Shown piece after piece: positions 1 through 9,550 of a DNA stretch of 35,269 nucleotides (position 1 is its first letter; each line of letters opens with the position of its first letter). The DNA is taken from the NCBI GenBank assembly GCA_015069385.1, contig SVIS01000015.1, positions 1 through 35,269 on the forward strand, written 5' to 3'. Source of the DNA: Clostridiales bacterium (GTDB lineage: Bacteria > Bacillota > Clostridia > Christensenellales > UBA1242). The position numbers and the translations under genes were made by a program. Below the pieces are notes generated by a model. That model ran no database searches and had not been told where the DNA came from. It worked only from the letters and a program-made list of their open reading frames with translations.

Positions 1-143
1 TCCTTTTTAATGATATATTTGTATTCTACCCCCCCCCAGCCAATTGTCAACTAATTTTTAGTGGTTTTTTATATTTATTTTTTCTAGTTTTTATTCTTGA
101 GTATTTTATTTTTAAATATTTTTTAAAAAATTAAAAAAAGTTG

Positions 144-172
144 TTGACTTTAAAAAATAATAGTGCTATTAT
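144..172 (+). promoter_or_regulatory. Putative promoter for tRNA-Asn (TTGACT - 17 nt - TATTAT)
   Basis: TTGACT at 144-149 and TATTAT at 167-172, about 30 nt upstream of the tRNA. Confidence 0.55.
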
Positions 173-204
173 ACTCGTGTTGTTACTTAAAACAACTTAA
201 ATAT

Positions 205-279
205 TCCTCGGTAGCTCAGCGGTGGAGCACTCGGCTGTTAACCGATAGGCCGTCCGTTCGAATCGGACCCGGGGAGCCA
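205..279 (+). tRNA. tRNA-Asn (anticodon GTT), CCA encoded
   Basis: TCCTCGG...CCGGGGA acceptor stem, CTGTTAA anticodon loop, GTTCGAATC T-loop, 3' GCCA. Confidence 0.95.
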
Positions 280-282
280 ATT

Positions 283-312
283 AAACCTTGTGCAATTTGC
301 CAAGGTTTTTTT
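283..312 (+). terminator. Intrinsic terminator after tRNA-Asn
   Basis: AAACCTTG/CAAGGTTT stem followed by a T run. Confidence 0.75.
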
Positions 313-419
313 GTTTTAAAAATTTTAAAAATAAAAAACAAACTTTGTTTGAATATAAAAATTTTGAAACTAAAACATATTAGTGGAAATGGCTCAAATA
401 TTTTTATTTGAGAAACCTA

Positions 420-448
420 TTGACCTACAAAATAAAATATTATATAAT
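420..448 (+). promoter_or_regulatory. Putative promoter of the trpS leader (TTGACC - 17 nt - TATAAT)
   Basis: TTGACC at 420-425, TATAAT at 443-448. Confidence 0.7.
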
Positions 449-473
449 TGTAATATCATAAAAGGAGTAATAT

Positions 474-506
474 ATGTTTAATTCATTAATTTGGTGGCGT
501 AAATAA
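474..506 (+). CDS. trpS leader peptide MFNSLIWWRK
   Basis: ATG preceded by AAAGGAG at 461-467; 10 codons with tandem TGG TGG at 492-497; TAA at 504-506; followed by alternative hairpins and a terminator. Confidence 0.8.
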   Translation: MFNSLIWWRK

Positions 507-510
507 TTTA

Positions 511-647
511 GCGTTCGCAAAAATATAATGTTTTGTGAATGCTTTTTACTGCATCACAAAACATATAATGGATTAAAATATTTATAATATAAATCTAAAA
601 TAGCCCGTTGGTATGTTTTGTTAATTAAAACAATCAACGGGTTTTTT
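511..647 (+). promoter_or_regulatory. trpS transcription attenuator (alternative RNA stems plus intrinsic terminator 604-647)
   Basis: Region 1 GCGTTCGCAAAA (511-522) pairs region 2 TTTTGTGAATGC (531-542) with 2 G-U; region 2 extended (528-542) pairs region 3 GCATCACAAAACAT (551-564); region 3 ACAAAACATA (556-565) pairs TATGTTTTGT (612-621) inside the terminator; terminator CCCGTTG...CAACGGG then TTTTTT. Confidence 0.75.
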
Positions 648-673
648 ATTTTAATTTAAGGAGATTTATATTT

Positions 674-1663
674 ATGAAAAAAACAATGTTAACGGGTGTT
701 AGACCAAGTGGTAATTTAACACTAGGAAATTATTTAGGAGCAATTAAAAACTTTGTGGATAGACAAGAACAATATAATAGTTATATCTTTGTTGCAGATT
801 TACATGCAATAACTGGTTATATAGAACCACAAAAGGTAAAAGAATCTGTCAAAAATTCTATTGCTATTTATTTAGCATGTGGAATTAATCCTAAAGTTAC
901 AACAATATTTAAACAAAGTGATGTATTAGAACATGGAACTTTAGGATTTATAATGACTTTTCAAACAAAAATGGGTGAACTTTCAAGAATGACACAATTT
1001 AAATGCAAATCTAATCAACAAACTAAAGAAGGTGTGGATACAGGCTTATTTGTATATCCAACTCTTATGGTTGCAGATATTTTATTATACAACACAGCCA
1101 TCGTTCCTGTTGGTAAAGACCAACAACAACATGTAGAACTTACTCGTGATTTAGCAGAAAGATTTAATAAAAGATATGGTAAAACTTTTGAAATGCCAGA
1201 TGTTTATGTTGCCCCTGTTGGAAATAAAATATTAAACCTACAAAACCCATTAGAAAAAATGAATAAATCTGACAATGGAGATAATAAGGGAACAATATTC
1301 TTGTTGGATGATATTGAAGTGGCTAAGAAAAAAATTATGTCAGCAAAAACAGATAGTTATAACAACGTTCATTTTGATGAAGATAACCAACCGGGAATTT
1401 CAAATTTAATGAGCATATTAAGTAAAATTACCGATGAAAGTTTTGAGAGTATTGAAAAACGTTATAAAAATAAAGGATACGGAGAATTCAAAAAAGAAGT
1501 TGCCCAAGTTGTTGCAGAATTATTGTTAGATATTCAATCAAAATATAAAACATATAACGATGAGATCATATTAGATAAAATCTTAAAAGAAGGTGCAATG
1601 CAAGCAACTAACATTGCAAAACAAACATTATCACGTGCAACAAAAGCATTAGGATTAAACTAA
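674..1663 (+). CDS. trpS: Tryptophanyl-tRNA synthetase
   Basis: TGVRPSGNLTLGNYLGAIKNFV, KMNKSDNGDNKGTIFLLDD (KMSKS-type) motifs; AAGGAG RBS. Confidence 0.96.
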   Translation: MKKTMLTGVRPSGNLTLGNYLGAIKNFVDRQEQYNSYIFVADLHAITGYIEPQKVKESVKNSIAIYLACGINPKVTTIFKQSDVLEHGTLGFIMTFQTKMGELSRMTQFKCKSNQQTKEGVDTGLFVYPTLMVADILLYNTAIVPVGKDQQQHVELTRDLAERFNKRYGKTFEMPDVYVAPVGNKILNLQNPLEKMNKSDNGDNKGTIFLLDDIEVAKKKIMSAKTDSYNNVHFDEDNQPGISNLMSILSKITDESFESIEKRYKNKGYGEFKKEVAQVVAELLLDIQSKYKTYNDEIILDKILKEGAMQATNIAKQTLSRATKALGLN

Positions 1664-1665
1664 AA

Positions 1666-1704
1666 AAATAGGAAGAAATTTTAATGTTTCTTCCTATTTT
1701 TTTG
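1666..1704. terminator. Bidirectional terminator between convergent trpS and lipoprotein gene
   Basis: AAATAGGAAGAAA/TTTCTTCCTATTT with flanking A and T runs. Confidence 0.8.
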
Positions 1705-1746
1705 TTTTGAACCCCATGCAAAGGTAATTTTATTAAAGAAAATTAA

Positions 1747-3387
1747 TTAGATTTCAATTGCATTTGCTTCACATTCAACTAATTTTGTTGGAACTATTAC
1801 TTCTGTTTCTTGATACTCAAAATCCATTGTAAATACAACTTCTTGATCCGCACCATCATATTTTGTTATTGCTGCTAATTTTCCATCAGCAACCGCAATT
1901 CTAAGAGTATATCCTTGTGAGGAACTAGAGTCTTCAACAACATAAGTAAATTGAACTGAACCATTATCCATTAATATCAAACTTGGTGTTACAGTTAAAT
2001 TTTTAACCATGTAGTAGAATTCGTTACCATATCTTTTTTCTGATGCAGTTGTTTTATACACATATGGAGTATAAGTATCAGTTAATTCTTCTGATGTGTA
2101 ATATGTTGCATCATTTTTGTCCCACATATATGTTGTAGTGTCATTTTCTTCAATGCATGCAGCATTGTTATCAGCATCATTTGTTATAACTTTTGCAACA
2201 AGCAATATATCAGTTGCTTCTCTTGTGGTTATAACAACATCATGTTTATAAACATTTTCTGCTATAGATAAAAGTTCAATATCTGCAGGATAAACAACCA
2301 CTTGTTCAGGATTTACTATATAATATAATGTTTCAGCCAAACTGCGTTCTTCGGTTGAATCAATATCGTATCTTTTTATAGATATAATTTGGCTACTACT
2401 AAATTCAAATTCATATTCTTTATAATTTGGTCCGTCATTTGGTACTGCTTTTGCCAACAAAGTATAATACTCCAATCCTAAAGTACTGCTTTTTGAATAT
2501 GTCAACTCTGAAGCAGAAGTTAAAATTTCTTTAACTTGTTCATAAATGTCATATTGATTAAAATAATAATCTGCTATTGACATTACAGTTTCACCGCTAG
2601 AATCAAATCTGCTTAGCGAATATGTAATTTCTTGACTATTAGAAGTATCTTTTACAAACTTGTCGTAATATTCAACAGTGCCATTAACAGTTCTCTTTAT
2701 AACTGCTTTGTCATATATTCCATCTTGATAAAACAAGGTTGTGTCATATCTATACCCAGATGGAGTAATACTAGAAATATTTAATGTTGTTTCTGTCATT
2801 TTATCAACAGCTTTAAATAATTCCTCAGAATAATCTTCTTCATTTTTTTCTATTACTTTAACATAAACACCATAAACATTTATATCTCCAGAAATATCTG
2901 TAAAGATTCTATCCCAACCAATAAACTCATAACCGTCTATTTCATAAAGTGCTTCAGAAGGAGCAATTGCATCTTGCCCTTCTTCAACAACCTGAACAGA
3001 GATAAGTTCATTTTTACCATTATAGAATTTAACCACATAACTTTGGGTTGCTTGAACCATAGTAATAGTGATGCTTGTTGATACACCCCTAAACAAAATC
3101 TCAATAGTATATGTTCCTGGAGTGTTAAGTTTTTCTTTTTGTGAATCTTTTAATAATGCAGAAGTAATATTTAATATTTCATAAGTTCCATCTTCATAGT
3201 TAACTTGTGCTTGAATTTGTGCATTATCAAACTGCCCAACAACAATTTGCTCTGGAATTGTTGATTGAATAACTTGAATTGATGAAATATTTTTATCTTT
3301 TTGTAGTGAACAGCCCGAAATAAAGCATGCAAAAACTAAAACTGCCATAAAACTAACAAATATTGACAAAAATTTTTTATTTTTCAT
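1747..3387 (-). CDS. Lipoprotein with an InlB_B-like (Listeria-Bacteroides) repeat and Ig-like N-terminal region
   Basis: Signal peptide with lipobox FISGC; VVKFYNGKNELISVQVVEEGQDAIAPSEALYEIDGYEFIGWDRIFTDISGDINVYGVY resembles InlB B-repeats. Confidence 0.7.
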   Translation of the reverse strand: MKNKKFLSIFVSFMAVLVFACFISGCSLQKDKNISSIQVIQSTIPEQIVVGQFDNAQIQAQVNYEDGTYEILNITSALLKDSQKEKLNTPGTYTIEILFRGVSTSITITMVQATQSYVVKFYNGKNELISVQVVEEGQDAIAPSEALYEIDGYEFIGWDRIFTDISGDINVYGVYVKVIEKNEEDYSEELFKAVDKMTETTLNISSITPSGYRYDTTLFYQDGIYDKAVIKRTVNGTVEYYDKFVKDTSNSQEITYSLSRFDSSGETVMSIADYYFNQYDIYEQVKEILTSASELTYSKSSTLGLEYYTLLAKAVPNDGPNYKEYEFEFSSSQIISIKRYDIDSTEERSLAETLYYIVNPEQVVVYPADIELLSIAENVYKHDVVITTREATDILLVAKVITNDADNNAACIEENDTTTYMWDKNDATYYTSEELTDTYTPYVYKTTASEKRYGNEFYYMVKNLTVTPSLILMDNGSVQFTYVVEDSSSSQGYTLRIAVADGKLAAITKYDGADQEVVFTMDFEYQETEVIVPTKLVECEANAIEI

Positions 3388-3530
3388 TTTTTTCTCCTTT
3401 TAATACACCATAATTATAATGTTTTATAAATAAAATATCAAATAAAAAACACATTCTTTATAATTTTTATTTTTAACAAAATATCTATTTTTATTAATTT
3501 CATTTTCCATAAGGTTATTTTTAAAGTTTA

Positions 3531-4310
3531 TTATGTTCCTGTACCTTGATATTTTTTTAAACACCATCTAAAAAACAAGAAACAAGGAATAACAAATAAC
3601 ATACCAATAAGTGGTGCAAACGCACATAAAATTTGAGGCAAATCTCCATAACCCATAATATAGTTTAATGGCAAATAATTAAAACAAGCAACCGGAACAA
3701 TAAAAGTAAAAAACCTTGCAAGCCATTTAGTATAAATATTTATTGGATAAAAACAAATTTCTTTTGAGCCATGTGTTAATATGTTTAAAAATTCTAAATT
3801 TTCAACCGTAAACACACTAACCCCTGCCGTTATAAGCATTAAGCCAAAAATTATTAAAATTCCACAAATAAATGTAAGAATTAAAACTATGGCTTTCCAA
3901 ATTGTCCAAGAAATAGACAAATTGCAAAGGGCAATAACCGAAACAGTTAAGCCAAGTAAAATTTTTCCGCATCTAGAAAATTCTATTTTAGAACCAAAAA
4001 TTTGCAGATAAATATTTACTGGTCTAACAAGAAGCCTATCTAAACTACCCTCTTTTATTAAAGTTGGAAATTCATCATAACCACGAGCAAAACATTCAAC
4101 ACAAGAGAACACTGTAGTTACAATACCAAACATAAGTGCTGCTTCATAAAAGCCCCAATAACCTACAGAAGAAAAACTTTGAAATAATAGCCAAACAGAT
4201 ATAATTTCAGATGCCGATACTAAAGTTGATGAGATTCCTAATAAAAAAATATTAAATTTATATTGCATAGATGATTTTATGTGCATTTTTAAATATTTTT
4301 TATATAACAT
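3531..4310 (-). CDS. ABC-2 family transporter permease
   Basis: Multi-TM protein with RPVNIYLQI segment; operon with second permease and ATPase. Confidence 0.8.
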   Translation of the reverse strand: MLYKKYLKMHIKSSMQYKFNIFLLGISSTLVSASEIISVWLLFQSFSSVGYWGFYEAALMFGIVTTVFSCVECFARGYDEFPTLIKEGSLDRLLVRPVNIYLQIFGSKIEFSRCGKILLGLTVSVIALCNLSISWTIWKAIVLILTFICGILIIFGLMLITAGVSVFTVENLEFLNILTHGSKEICFYPINIYTKWLARFFTFIVPVACFNYLPLNYIMGYGDLPQILCAFAPLIGMLFVIPCFLFFRWCLKKYQGTGT

Positions 4311-4311
4311 T

Positions 4312-5112
4312 TTACCCTCCTTGAATAACAGTATTTTTTAATGCTTTTTTCATTAAAATTTTTCCAAGAATAATTAATGCTACAAGCCAAGCAAATGAAA
4401 TTCCAATTTGAATTAAAGCATCAGTTGTGCCTATATTTCCAATATAAATTCTTGATGGCAAATCAGATATATATCTAAAAGGCAGCCAAGAAAGCACATT
4501 TTGCACACCAATTGGCATTAATGGAAGAGGAATACACATACCACCAAGAAGCATGGTTATAGTATTTACAATAGTAATTGAACCTTTTGCAGAAAGAGTT
4601 TTAAAAGTTATAAAAATTGCCAGCATTGAAAGTGTAACCGCCATTAAACAACCAAGCATTAATGCAATCAAAAATAATAAAAACGAAGTAAAACTAGCAG
4701 GTAAAGATAAACCAATATTGTTTGGCAAAAGCATACTAATTAAAATAATTGGGGCAAAACGCAAAATGGTAGCAGAAAGTTTTTGTCCTAAATGCTCGGC
4801 AAACCATTGGTCATAAATATTTACTGGTCGCACAAATTTATAACAAACATTACCATTCGAAATTTCCGCACCACAATTTTGAGGAAGAGAAATATATCTC
4901 ATAGCAAAAAATGCCTGCCCTAGCCATATGTAAGTTGCCATTTGCGAAATGGAAAATCCATCAATAATTTTTCCACCCATAAAAGCCGTGTATAAATACA
5001 CATACATAAAGCCCCAAAATAGTTGCGTCATTATTCCTGACAACGCTTTTGTTCTATATTGTATTTCGCCTTTAAAAGACATTTTAAATAAACCAAAATA
5101 GGATCTCATCAC
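4312..5112 (-). CDS. ABC-2 family transporter permease
   Basis: Multi-TM protein with RPVNIYDQWFAEHLGQ segment; operon organization. Confidence 0.8.
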   Translation of the reverse strand: MMRSYFGLFKMSFKGEIQYRTKALSGIMTQLFWGFMYVYLYTAFMGGKIIDGFSISQMATYIWLGQAFFAMRYISLPQNCGAEISNGNVCYKFVRPVNIYDQWFAEHLGQKLSATILRFAPIILISMLLPNNIGLSLPASFTSFLLFLIALMLGCLMAVTLSMLAIFITFKTLSAKGSITIVNTITMLLGGMCIPLPLMPIGVQNVLSWLPFRYISDLPSRIYIGNIGTTDALIQIGISFAWLVALIILGKILMKKALKNTVIQGG

Positions 5113-5113
5113 T

Positions 5114-6109
5114 TTAACCTCCTACAATTTCATAATCGGAGTAAAGCCTTGCAAGAATTTCATCTACACTCATACTTTTTATTGAAAAGTCAACTACCTC
5201 ATAGTTTTTTCCAATTTCAGAAATAAACTCTTTAGTATTAAATTGTATAGTTGGCAGGTTTTTTAAAACAGCCATGTTTTTATTATGCGAAATTACTTCA
5301 TAGCCATCTACTTGTAAAGTTTCATACTCTTTTTTAAACTCAACTTCTATTGTTTTAATATTTTCGTATTTATGTCTAATTGCAGAAAAACTCCCATTAT
5401 ATAACAACTGCCCACGACCAATCAATATAATTTTATTAGTCAATGCATCAATATCACTCATGTCATGCGTAGTTAAAATTACCGTTGTTCCCCATTCTTT
5501 ATTTATGTATTTTATAAAATCTCGAACGGTTAATTTTGTAACAGCATCAAGACCAATTGTTGGCTCGTCTAAAAATAAAATTTTAGGTCTATGTAAAAGA
5601 GAACCGGCAAGTTCACACTTCATTTTTTGCCCTAAAGATAGTTGCCTAAGTGGTCTATTTAAAATATCTTCCAATTTAAGTGTAGATACTAAAAGTTTAA
5701 GCGTTTGCTTATATTCATCATTAGGAATATTATATATATCTTTTAAAAGTTCAAAACTATCAACAACAGGCACATCCCACCAAAGTTGAGAACGCTGTCC
5801 AAAAACAACTCCAATGTTTTTTACATATTTTTTTCTGTCTTTCCAAGGATTATAGCCTAATATTTCACAAGTGCCTTTGGTTGGAACCAAAATTCCGCTC
5901 ATTATTTTAATTGTTGTGCTCTTACCAGCCCCATTTGGACCAATGTATCCAACTATATCACCCTCTTCAATTTCAAAAGATACCTCTTTAAGTGCGTGAA
6001 CAATTTTTTTATCACGTTTGAATAAATTAAAAATACCTTTTGTACCCTTTTTTCGCTGATAAATTTTAAATTCCTTGCAAATTCCACTAAATTTAATAAT
6101 TTTTTCCAA
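5114..6109 (-). CDS. ABC transporter ATP-binding protein (TTG start)
   Basis: Walker [10 protein letters not shown], signature [13 protein letters not shown], Walker [13 protein letters not shown]. Confidence 0.95.
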   Translation of the reverse strand: MEKIIKFSGICKEFKIYQRKKGTKGIFNLFKRDKKIVHALKEVSFEIEEGDIVGYIGPNGAGKSTTIKIMSGILVPTKGTCEILGYNPWKDRKKYVKNIGVVFGQRSQLWWDVPVVDSFELLKDIYNIPNDEYKQTLKLLVSTLKLEDILNRPLRQLSLGQKMKCELAGSLLHRPKILFLDEPTIGLDAVTKLTVRDFIKYINKEWGTTVILTTHDMSDIDALTNKIILIGRGQLLYNGSFSAIRHKYENIKTIEVEFKKEYETLQVDGYEVISHNKNMAVLKNLPTIQFNTKEFISEIGKNYEVVDFSIKSMSVDEILARLYSDYEIVGG

Positions 6110-6133
6110 AATTTCCCCTCCTTTTAAAAATGC

Positions 6134-6168
6134 AAAAAAATACTATAAATGTGTGCCATTCATAGTAT
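6134..6168 (-). terminator. Intrinsic terminator hairpin within the 5' leader of the ABC exporter operon
   Basis: Minus strand ATACTATGAATG-GCACA-CATTTATAGTAT followed by a 7-nt U run, about 25 nt upstream of the ATPase start. Confidence 0.6.
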
Positions 6169-6223
6169 GCATGCAAATTAATTTATTAAATTTTTGAATG
6201 TATTTTTTTATCACTCGAAATTC

Positions 6224-6252
6224 AATATAACACATTAATATTTAAATTTCAA
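6224..6252 (-). promoter_or_regulatory. Putative promoter of ABC exporter operon (TTGAAA - 17 nt - TATATT)
   Basis: Minus-strand TTGAAA at 6252-6247 and TATATT at 6229-6224. Confidence 0.55.
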
Positions 6253-6375
6253 TAGTTAATTTAATTATTTTGTTAAATTATTTAAAATATAATAATTTTT
6301 TGTCACTTTACCTATTTAAAATATTTGAAAGTAATTAATTAAAATGCTAAAATTTAAACATGAATGAGGTTAAAA

Positions 6376-7224
6376 ATGTTACAAAAAAAAGATTATATTA
6401 AAATAACTAAAGAAATATTAAATAATAAAGCACAACAATTAATGCTTGACCAAATTGAAAATTTTTATCAGTTAGAACAAAAACAATTAAAAAATGATAC
6501 ATATAAAATTGGTGATTATGTAAAATTAAAGAAAAACACATTAATGCATGGTTTTGGCAGTAGCCTAGAAATTTTGGACCTTTGTGCACAACAAGGTTTA
6601 ATTAATAAAGATTTTGAATATGGCGCTGCAAATCATAAAATAAGTCATTGTGTATCTTTGTGGCATATTAAGAAAAATATTAAACTTGCCGACTACATTG
6701 TAAATTATAGTGGAATGACCGTTAGGTATGATAACAACCATATTATTGTTCCTTATAAAAAGTTTGATGAATTTATTGAAAAAATGCGTAACAAAGGCTA
6801 TTGGAGTTTAGAGGCAGAAAGTTCAATGGAAACAAGGTTTATGCCAAGCCTTGCAAAAGACAGCAATAAACTACAAATGGCATTTATAATTAATGCCCGA
6901 GATAAAGCCTGTCAAAAACTTATGTGGTACAATTTACTTAATGATGAAATAGACATTGACACAGTATTTAATTTTATGCATTTTAACCCAAACAATAAAC
7001 CAAAAAATCCTAAACAACCTAGTCATATGGAAATGTTTAAACAAAACAGGCAACAAGATGATGATAAACGAATTGCATATATAATGTTTGGTATTCCGAA
7101 AAATATGTTTGAAGGTATTTTGGTTGGAAGAAAGTATGAAAAAAATAAGAAAATTTTAAACCGCATAAAACAAATTTTACCAAATTGTTATATTTGTAAT
7201 CTAGATGGAAAAGTTATTGCATAG
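6376..7224 (+). CDS. Hypothetical protein
   Basis: Long ORF (track start 6364; second ATG at 6376 more likely). No confident family; weak resemblance to ADP-ribosyltransferase-fold proteins. Confidence 0.6.
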   Translation: MLQKKDYIKITKEILNNKAQQLMLDQIENFYQLEQKQLKNDTYKIGDYVKLKKNTLMHGFGSSLEILDLCAQQGLINKDFEYGAANHKISHCVSLWHIKKNIKLADYIVNYSGMTVRYDNNHIIVPYKKFDEFIEKMRNKGYWSLEAESSMETRFMPSLAKDSNKLQMAFIINARDKACQKLMWYNLLNDEIDIDTVFNFMHFNPNNKPKNPKQPSHMEMFKQNRQQDDDKRIAYIMFGIPKNMFEGILVGRKYEKNKKILNRIKQILPNCYICNLDGKVIA

Positions 7225-7236
7225 TGAGGAAAAATT

Positions 7237-8013
7237 ATGAAAATATTTTATACTAGCAAACTTGGTTGTCCTAAAACAAAAGATAACAAACTTGTAACCG
7301 AAAAATTAGATGATACAAATGGTTTTATTAATAATTTAAAAACCAATTTAAAACAAACAAAAAAATTATTGTTTATTACCAATCGCTGGCAATCTATAAC
7401 ACCAGCCGACCAACCAAAAGATGAAGTTTTTAACGATTACCACTACTCAAACAAAGAATATGCAAATGTTGTTAAAGAGTGTTATGCCCTAACTGGCATT
7501 TCATTTGATGAAATAATTGTAGTAGATTGTGACTATAAGGGAGATTTTAAACAAGACTTATTGACTTCTGATTTAATATTTATTCAAGGTGGACATACAC
7601 CAAGAGGTTTAAAAATTTTAAAAACTTTAAATTTTGAAGAATATATTAAAGATTATCAAGGAATATTGCTCCTTGCCGGAACTTCTGCAAAACTACCTGC
7701 CACTAAAGTTTTATCTACCCATCATGGTAATATGCAAGAATATGAAATTGAACAAGGGTTAAATTTAAAAAATTATTCTATAAGACCATATTTTGATTAT
7801 TGTTTAAAACTAAAGTTTAATAAAAAATTTAAAAATAGAATTAAATTATTAAAAAGTTTTTCATATAATATTGATGTATATGCTCTTGGCGGAAATTCTT
7901 ATATGATAGATGATGAAAATAATATAAAAATTTTTGGAAATTGTTATTTACTTAAAAATGGCAAAATGAAAAAAATATGCAAAGAGAATAAAACTTTGTT
8001 TATTAAATTATAA
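7237..8013 (+). CDS. Peptidase S51-like / type 1 glutamine amidotransferase-like protein
   Basis: LIFIQGGHTPRGLKIL and GILLLAGTSAKLPA resemble S51 GGGNT and GxSA motifs. Confidence 0.6.
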   Translation: MKIFYTSKLGCPKTKDNKLVTEKLDDTNGFINNLKTNLKQTKKLLFITNRWQSITPADQPKDEVFNDYHYSNKEYANVVKECYALTGISFDEIIVVDCDYKGDFKQDLLTSDLIFIQGGHTPRGLKILKTLNFEEYIKDYQGILLLAGTSAKLPATKVLSTHHGNMQEYEIEQGLNLKNYSIRPYFDYCLKLKFNKKFKNRIKLLKSFSYNIDVYALGGNSYMIDDENNIKIFGNCYLLKNGKMKKICKENKTLFIKL

Positions 8014-8020
8014 ATTAAAG

Positions 8021-8050
8021 ACTCTCCCTAATTTTAGGGAGAGTTAGTTT
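8021..8050. terminator. Terminator between convergent genes
   Basis: ACTCTCCCTAA/TTAGGGAGAGT stem. Confidence 0.8.
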
Positions 8051-8057
8051 TTATAAT

Positions 8058-9536
8058 TTATTCTTCATCTGGTTTAAAAACTTCTTTAATTTCATCTAAA
8101 TCAAAATTTTCATTTTCTTCAGGAGGAATATCTCCATAAGCATTGTCATCTACTACTTTTATTCTATTTTCATCTTGTTCTTTAACATACATTCGTTTAT
8201 CTTTATCAACAAAAGTGGTGTACTCACCTATCCAACGAAGTTTAATATCTTTTAGTTCACCATTTCTGTGTTTTGCAATAGAAAGTGTACATATGCCCGG
8301 TTCATCTTCATTTACTACATCATTATACATATCTGGTTTGTATATAAATAGAACAATGTCGGCGTCCTGCTCAATAGAACCAGATTCTCTTAAGTCAGAA
8401 AGTTGTGGTTTATGGTCACCCTTTCTTTGTTCAACTGCACGAGAAAGTTGCGATAACACAATTATTGGAACATTAAGTTCTCTTGCTGCAATTTTTAAAT
8501 AACGAGTCATTTCCGATACTTCATTTTGACGACTTTCTACCTTGCTTTTACCAGATGACATAAGTTGAAGATAGTCAATCATAATAAGGTCTAAACCATA
8601 TTCTCGTTTTAACCTACGACATTTAGACAAAATAGACATTGGAGTATTCATAGACGAGTCATCAATATATATACCTGCTTCGGTTAATTGTTTGTTTGCT
8701 GTCCACAAACTTTTCCACTCATCTACCGATAAATCCCCTTTTAAAGCTTTAGCCATGCTAACTGATGCAACAGAACAAATAGCACGTTGAGCGATTTGAG
8801 TACGAGGCATTTCTAAACTAAAAATTGCACATTTTTTCTTTTCTTTAACAGCCGCATTTGTAACAATATTCATTGCAAAACTTGTTTTACCAACGCCCGG
8901 ACGAGCAGCAAGCAAAATAAGGTCAGAATTTTGTAAACCATTTGTTACAGCATCAAAGTCTTTAAAACCCGTTGCAATACCCTTAATTCCATCTTTATTT
9001 TTACTTAAATTGTCAAATTTTTTAATTACGTCGGCTAATGCACCACCAATATGCACAAGAGAACTTGTTTCTTCTTCTTTTCCAATTTCAAATATTGCTT
9101 GTTCAGCATAGTCTATAGCATTGTCTTTATCTGTACTTTCGTATGCATTTTCAATTATGCCTTGACTAGCAGAAATAATTTTTCTTAAAACAGAATCTCT
9201 TTTAACAATTTCAACATATACTTTATGATTGGCCGCACTAGGTAAAACATTTGTTAAATTTGTAATATATTCTAATCCCCCAACCGAATTTAATAAATTA
9301 CCATTATCTAACTCATCGGTTAAAGTAACATAATCTATTGGTTGATTTTTAGAAAAAACATTATGCATTGCATCAAATATTTCTTGGTGCGACTCTAAAT
9401 AAAAATCATTTTTAACAAGAGTATTCATAATGCTGTTTGCAGCATCATCATCTATTAAGCAAGCACCAAGCACAGCTTGTTCTGCTTCTATGCTGTGTGG
9501 CATAATTTTTGCTTTTACTTTAGTTTTCTGCTCCAT
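8058..9536 (-). CDS. dnaB: Replicative DNA helicase
   Basis: PHSIEAEQAVLG N-terminus; AARPGVGKTSFAMNI Walker A; DLIMIDYLQLM; LRESGSIEQDADIVLFIYKPD. Confidence 0.97.
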   Translation of the reverse strand: MEQKTKVKAKIMPHSIEAEQAVLGACLIDDDAANSIMNTLVKNDFYLESHQEIFDAMHNVFSKNQPIDYVTLTDELDNGNLLNSVGGLEYITNLTNVLPSAANHKVYVEIVKRDSVLRKIISASQGIIENAYESTDKDNAIDYAEQAIFEIGKEEETSSLVHIGGALADVIKKFDNLSKNKDGIKGIATGFKDFDAVTNGLQNSDLILLAARPGVGKTSFAMNIVTNAAVKEKKKCAIFSLEMPRTQIAQRAICSVASVSMAKALKGDLSVDEWKSLWTANKQLTEAGIYIDDSSMNTPMSILSKCRRLKREYGLDLIMIDYLQLMSSGKSKVESRQNEVSEMTRYLKIAARELNVPIIVLSQLSRAVEQRKGDHKPQLSDLRESGSIEQDADIVLFIYKPDMYNDVVNEDEPGICTLSIAKHRNGELKDIKLRWIGEYTTFVDKDKRMYVKEQDENRIKVVDDNAYGDIPPEENENFDLDEIKEVFKPDEE

Positions 9537-9550
9537 TGTTATAAATCCTT

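Noticed and set aside
163-411. 82-aa plus-strand ORF
   Set aside because: Overlaps the tRNA-Asn gene and its terminator; no RBS.
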